Source: Euglena gracilis (Eukaryota; Euglenida; Euglenophyceae; Euglenales). From it: a stretch of DNA of 64,000 nucleotides. The stretch is taken from positions 40,326,553 to 40,390,552 of the forward strand of contig CP154956.1 in assembly GCA_039621445.1 (NCBI GenBank), in the 5' to 3' direction. Within the stretch, counting starts at the first letter, position 1, and each line of letters opens with the position of its first letter. This document shows positions 60,480-64,000 of the stretch, piece after piece. The translations under genes and the position numbers were made by a program. Under the pieces are notes generated by a model. The model saw nothing but the letters and a program-made list of their open reading frames with translations. It ran no database searches and had not been told where the DNA came from.

Positions 60480-61115
60480 CGTTTTCGGGTGCCGTTTTTG
60501 AATGAAAACACGAGTCTCAAAAGTTGTGAAGAAAATAGACCTCACAAATGGAATGCCAAAATTACAATTCAAATCACGAGAACAGCATGGGACAATTTTG
60601 GAAATACAACCTGTAATCTACGGAGTTTGTGGTCTCGACCATCTTCCACCTGGGAGCTGGCCGAAAAATCAAAGCTCCAAAGGGTATCCACCTGGCGATT
60701 ACTGCTGCCAGAATTTGCCTCATTTCGGGGCCGAAATGACGGGTTCGAGGATGTCCTGAATTCTGCCATCCTTTTGTTGCCCATTGGAAGGTTTTTCTTT
60801 GCGGTGGTGCAAATCAGGAGCATACGACCCTGGCCAGAAAAACAACTGGACGAAAGGCTCCATGAAAACCCGAAACTCGCTCTGGAAAGGGGTTTGCACA
60901 GAGGCATTTTTCAACAACTGAAAATAGCTTAAATTCTCGGACATAACAGGGATGTGATTGGGGTCTGATTTCACACATCTGACAAATGCTCTTTTATGCA
61001 CCATTTCAATGCTCGTAAATGAGGTGTCCAAAGAAGGGGTTGTGAAGACTTTTCTTTGCCAGGCTGTGTCATTCAAAATATCACTCCTGATTAACAGCTG
61101 GAAGGAAGACATGCA
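60480..61115. other. Region open on both strands, no recognised gene
   Basis: The plus frame 60,489-60,932 (FEDVLNSAILLLPIGRFFFA) and the minus frame 60,720-61,112 (EMVHKRAFVRCVKSDPNHIP) both look protein-like, but neither has a known motif. At most one can be real. Confidence 0.25.
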
Positions 61116-61192
61116 ACAATATTTATTGCTTTTTTAAAAATGCGTGTCATGGGGACGTGGTAATTGGCACCTGATCATTGTACCTATGAGAG

Positions 61193-61501
61193 CAGGGTTT
61201 GTTTTTTAAGACCGGGGGGAGGGGGGGGGGGGGGTCGGCACCCACCCACCCACCACCTGGGGTGGGCCCCCCCAGGGGGGAGGGGCGGGTACCAAGGGAC
61301 CCCCCACTTTTGCCAGAAAAAAATGGCCAAAAAGCTAAAAATAGCACCTTTTTCAAAATTTTCGGCGCCTTCGGCGCCGAAAAACATATACCCACCAGCC
61401 CCTACCCCACCCCCCCCCGGGGGGGGGAGGGGGGTCCAAGGGACCCACCCCCTACCCCCCTCCCCCCCGGGGGAGGGGGTCCAAGACTAAAAAAACCCCT
61501 G
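61193..61501. mobile_element. hAT-like MITE (second subfamily)
   Basis: Ends CAGGGTTTGTTTTTTAAGAC and (reverse) CAGGGGTTTTTTTAGTCTTG. The perfect 8-bp duplication TATGAGAG lies at 61,185-61,192 and 61,502-61,509. It is 309 bp with a central perfect hairpin, TTTTCGGCGCCTTCGGCGCC, near 61,358. It is closely related to 50,718-50,995. Confidence 0.9.
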
Positions 61502-61559
61502 TATGAGAGGCGAAATATCGCATCTGTTAAAGGGTGTTGATGAGGATAAATGAACTGAA

Positions 61560-61650
61560 TCACTTGCACAATTGCGCAAACAAAAAAAAGTTACTTGTGC
61601 ACTTGCGCAAACAAAATAAAATTTCAATCACTTGTATAAATGCGCAAGTC
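61560..61650. repeat. Three TTGYGCAA palindromes
   Basis: CTTGCACAATTGCGCAAAC (61,563), CTTGTGCACTTGCGCAAAC (61,594) and CTTGTATAAATGCGCAAG (61,631) are the same motif as the cluster at 47,990-49,120. Further copies lie at 60,424 and 62,475. Confidence 0.65.
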
Positions 61651-61689
61651 AGATTCAAAATAAGTTCCATCCTTTATTACCCCTGGGAT

Positions 61690-62220
61690 TCAAAGGGATA
61701 TTAAAAAGAAGTCTGACTTTATGTACTCCCACCTCGGTTTCAGCAAAAGCTCCTGTTTCTGTTTTAATTGTTGCTCACCGTGTTGGCCCGAACGCCCATC
61801 CAACAATAGTTTCCTGCAGCAGATCCTGCCGACAGACAGACAGAGGTCCCATGCACCTTGATTTCCTGTGAAAATCAGGGTGGCCGGTTGCAGGTACTGA
61901 AACTGGTGCTCGGCCCCCGGTTGTTCTATCAACTCCGCAAGCACGGCAACTCTCTCCCCTGCCCAAAACCTTGTGAAAAACAAGCCCTCCATTTTCGTTT
62001 TTCAAATCGGCGAAATCCCCGTGAAAGAGATTTCTGAAAAGCCTCCTTTTTGCTTTTTCCTGCAGGCACTCTCGGACCAGGAGATGTGGACCAGTGAAGA
62101 AGATCCATGGTACCTCGGTTTGGGAGGCTGGGAGGTCCAACAGATGCACGCTCCAAGGCTGCCAGCACCAAGGGAAAAAAGTGGTCGGAGGAACCGCCCT
62201 TCACCCCCTTTTTGAGTTTT
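61690..62220. other. Region with opposed candidate exons, unresolved
   Basis: On the plus strand, TTTTTCCTGCAG at 62,052-62,063 is a textbook acceptor followed by ALSDQEMWTSEEDPWYLGLG. On the minus strand 61,690-61,992 gives RVAVLAELIEQPGAEHQFQY. Neither is recognisable, so I make no gene call. Confidence 0.25.
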
Positions 62221-62589
62221 TCACGTGTTTTTCGTCATCATTCTCACCATTTTCATGAATGGCATTTTCATTGTCATTCTCACGCTGCAAAACATCGTCT
62301 CTGTTGATTGCTGAAAAAATGTCACCAGCAGGGAAAAAAAAAGGAAAAAAGGGGGTTTGGGCATCTCCTTGGGGTCTCTAAAAAACCAGCTGTCAGTCCC
62401 CAGCTGAAAACATAAAAAAGGGGGTGAAACTCACTTTTTTTGCGACGAGAAACGAAGCACAAAAGGTTTCTTCGTTTGCGCAATTGCGCAAAGAACCCTT
62501 AAGAGGCTTGAGTGCAAAATTGGCCGCCCAAGATGACTTTTGCACAAAAATATTGTTCCAGTTTGCAAGAAAACTCATTGGTCCGTGAA

Positions 62590-63095
62590 AAATGGGGGAG
62601 GATATTATTTGGGCGGCCGAAGTTGGGTCCCACGGTGGGTATTATTTTGGGGGAAACTTAATAATAATATTATTTGGGGGTGATTATTTGGGGGTATTAT
62701 TTATTTGTGTTTGTTTGCTATCTGGGCTGGCTGGCCCTCCCCACGGGTGGGGGCCCAGCCCACCCAGGTCAAATTCTCTTGGGCAACGTCCTGATTTTGG
62801 GTCAATTTGAGCAATTTTGTTACACTTATAAATCGTTTGGGTCATTTTAGGTTATTGGGGTCGTTTTGACCTAATTTTGACAATTTTGACCCCAAATTGA
62901 AAGCGATCCCCCCCACTGATGCCCCCCCCCCCGTTGAAAACTACCCCATAATCATTTTTCGGTCCATAATTATTAATGGTTGGGGTTTAATTGACATTTG
63001 TAAGATGTTCATCCAGATTTTTCTTTTTGGGTTTCAATGTAAAAATGTGGTATAGCAGTAAATAGAGTCAAATGTACTCATGATGCGTGCAGATT
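62590..63095. other. Non-coding, low-complexity stretch
   Basis: ATTATTTGGGGG units at 62,600-62,705, then GTCAATTTTGACC-like words at 62,800-62,900, with C runs near 62,930. No gene is seen. Confidence 0.5.
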
Positions 63096-63100
63096 CATGA

Positions 63101-63386
63101 CAGGCTTGTGCTTACCGACTGGGGGGGGGTGGGGGGTGCTATAGGGTGCTTGCCCCCAAGCAGGCACACCCCCCCTTGGGGGGTGGGGTCTGGGGGGACC
63201 CAGAAAATTTTAATTGAAAATTGCCTTTTTCCGGGCCCCTGGGGCCTTTGGCGCTGGGGTCGGAGGGTGGTGCCTGCTATGGGCAGGCACCCCCAACCCC
63301 CCCCCCCCGGGGGTCAGATGGGTGCTATAGGGTGCCTGCCCCTAGCACCCCCCCGTGGGGTAGGCACCCGACTAAGCACAAGTCTG
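63101..63386. mobile_element. MITE with 8-bp target duplication (third subfamily)
   Basis: Ends CAGGCTTGTGCTTACCGAC and (reverse) CAGACTTGTGCTTAGTCGGG. The perfect 8-bp duplication ATTCATGA lies at 63,093-63,100 and 63,387-63,394. It is 286 bp with GGTGCTATAGGGTGCNTGCC repeated at 63,135 and 63,319. hAT-like by duplication length; the termini differ from the other two subfamilies. The last 600 bases of the window show no gene. Confidence 0.87.
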
Positions 63387-64000
63387 ATTCATGAATGCCG
63401 CAAAATCAAATTAATCGCGCGCACACCGTTTCATTTTTGTTTATTTTGATAGAACCAGATGATACACTTGTCTGAGTCCTGTTCGAAAAGACTGAGCATC
63501 GAACCAGATTTGATTCTGGACCCTGGAAACCACACAAACTACGTGCTTTCACAAAAACCCTTGAAAATGGTACCGACTGTTCCCAAGACAGCAACAGAAC
63601 CCTTGTCGTCCAAACTTGATCATCAAGAAAGGCCTCTTGGGGGGCTGCCAAGGAGGTTTTTTTCATTTTTAAAAAAGGAGTCTTAAACCCCCCCCAAAAC
63701 TTCAAATTACCTCAAAATTTCACCAAAATGCCTTAAAATGCCTTAAAAAACTCGGACCAGGCTGAACCCTTGGCTGGACCAACCCTTGTGGAATAACATA
63801 CCCCTGGAATAACAAATCAACTCCAGGGAAAAAAATGCTTTCTGGCATCGCTGGAATATCGTTGATCTACCCAAAATTCAGAAAAAATGGGGGTTTCGAC
63901 TGTGTTGATTCTGGACGACGTCCAAAATCAAAAAAAGCTGGTTCGACGCCCGGAGGACTCGTGAACTGCCCCTTTGCAGTTGAAAAAGCCTTAAAAGCCT

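Overview
This is a eukaryotic nuclear window. It has no bacterial operons, Shine-Dalgarno sites, rRNA, tRNA or CRISPR that I can recognise. The host gene is cut into short, very GC-rich exons joined across AT-richer introns with GT/AG ends. The rest is mostly retrotransposons and short G-tract-rich inverted-repeat elements. That fits a repeat-laden genome of a unicellular alga or other protist with GC-rich exons. I cannot name the species or phylum from the sequence.

Positions 1-15,300 hold a degraded but nearly full-length Ty3/gypsy chromovirus on the plus strand. In order it has a Pro-rich ORF inside a 1.78-kb direct repeat, a gag with a long coiled-coil part and a CCHC knuckle, an aspartic protease, a methyltransferase-like segment, reverse transcriptase, RNase H, integrase (HHCC and DD35E), and a chromodomain. 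Several ORFs of unknown function follow, and then the second copy of the 1.78-kb repeat. The whole element is unusually full of short perfect hairpins with A/T loops, which stay inside coding sequence.

Positions 15,300-37,200 are a nest of retroelements. Two tandem copies of a DIRS-like tyrosine-recombinase retrotransposon (gag-like, RT with YLDD, RNase H, recombinase with HSTR) lie at 16.7-20.6 kb and 20.6-36.9 kb. The second copy is split by an LTR element (22,954-35,630; LTRs about 0.5 kb; target duplication ACAC). That element is itself split by a gag-only LTR element (28,247-34,828; LTRs about 1.1 kb; target duplication GAGG). Removing each insertion rejoins the sequence underneath. The outer LTR element keeps a decayed cytosine-methyltransferase-like segment.

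Positions 38,000-58,600 are dominated by one minus-strand host gene. It is a class I 3',5'-cyclic nucleotide phosphodiesterase with several tandem GAF domains. The catalytic exons run from 44,277 down to 38,768 and carry YHNxxHA, HDVDH, KSADLSN and the QxGF glutamine motif. The GAF exons lie upstream, at 51.4-44.5 kb, and further candidate exons reach 58.5 kb or beyond. The product would hydrolyse cAMP and/or cGMP, with the GAF repeats as the likely ligand-binding or dimerising regulatory part. Its introns hold several small inverted-repeat elements, a microsatellite and a clustered palindromic motif built on TTGYGCAA.

Positions 58,600-64,000 have no gene I can support with confidence. They hold three inverted-repeat elements with 8-bp target duplications, more copies of the TTGYGCAA motif, and some weak ORFs.
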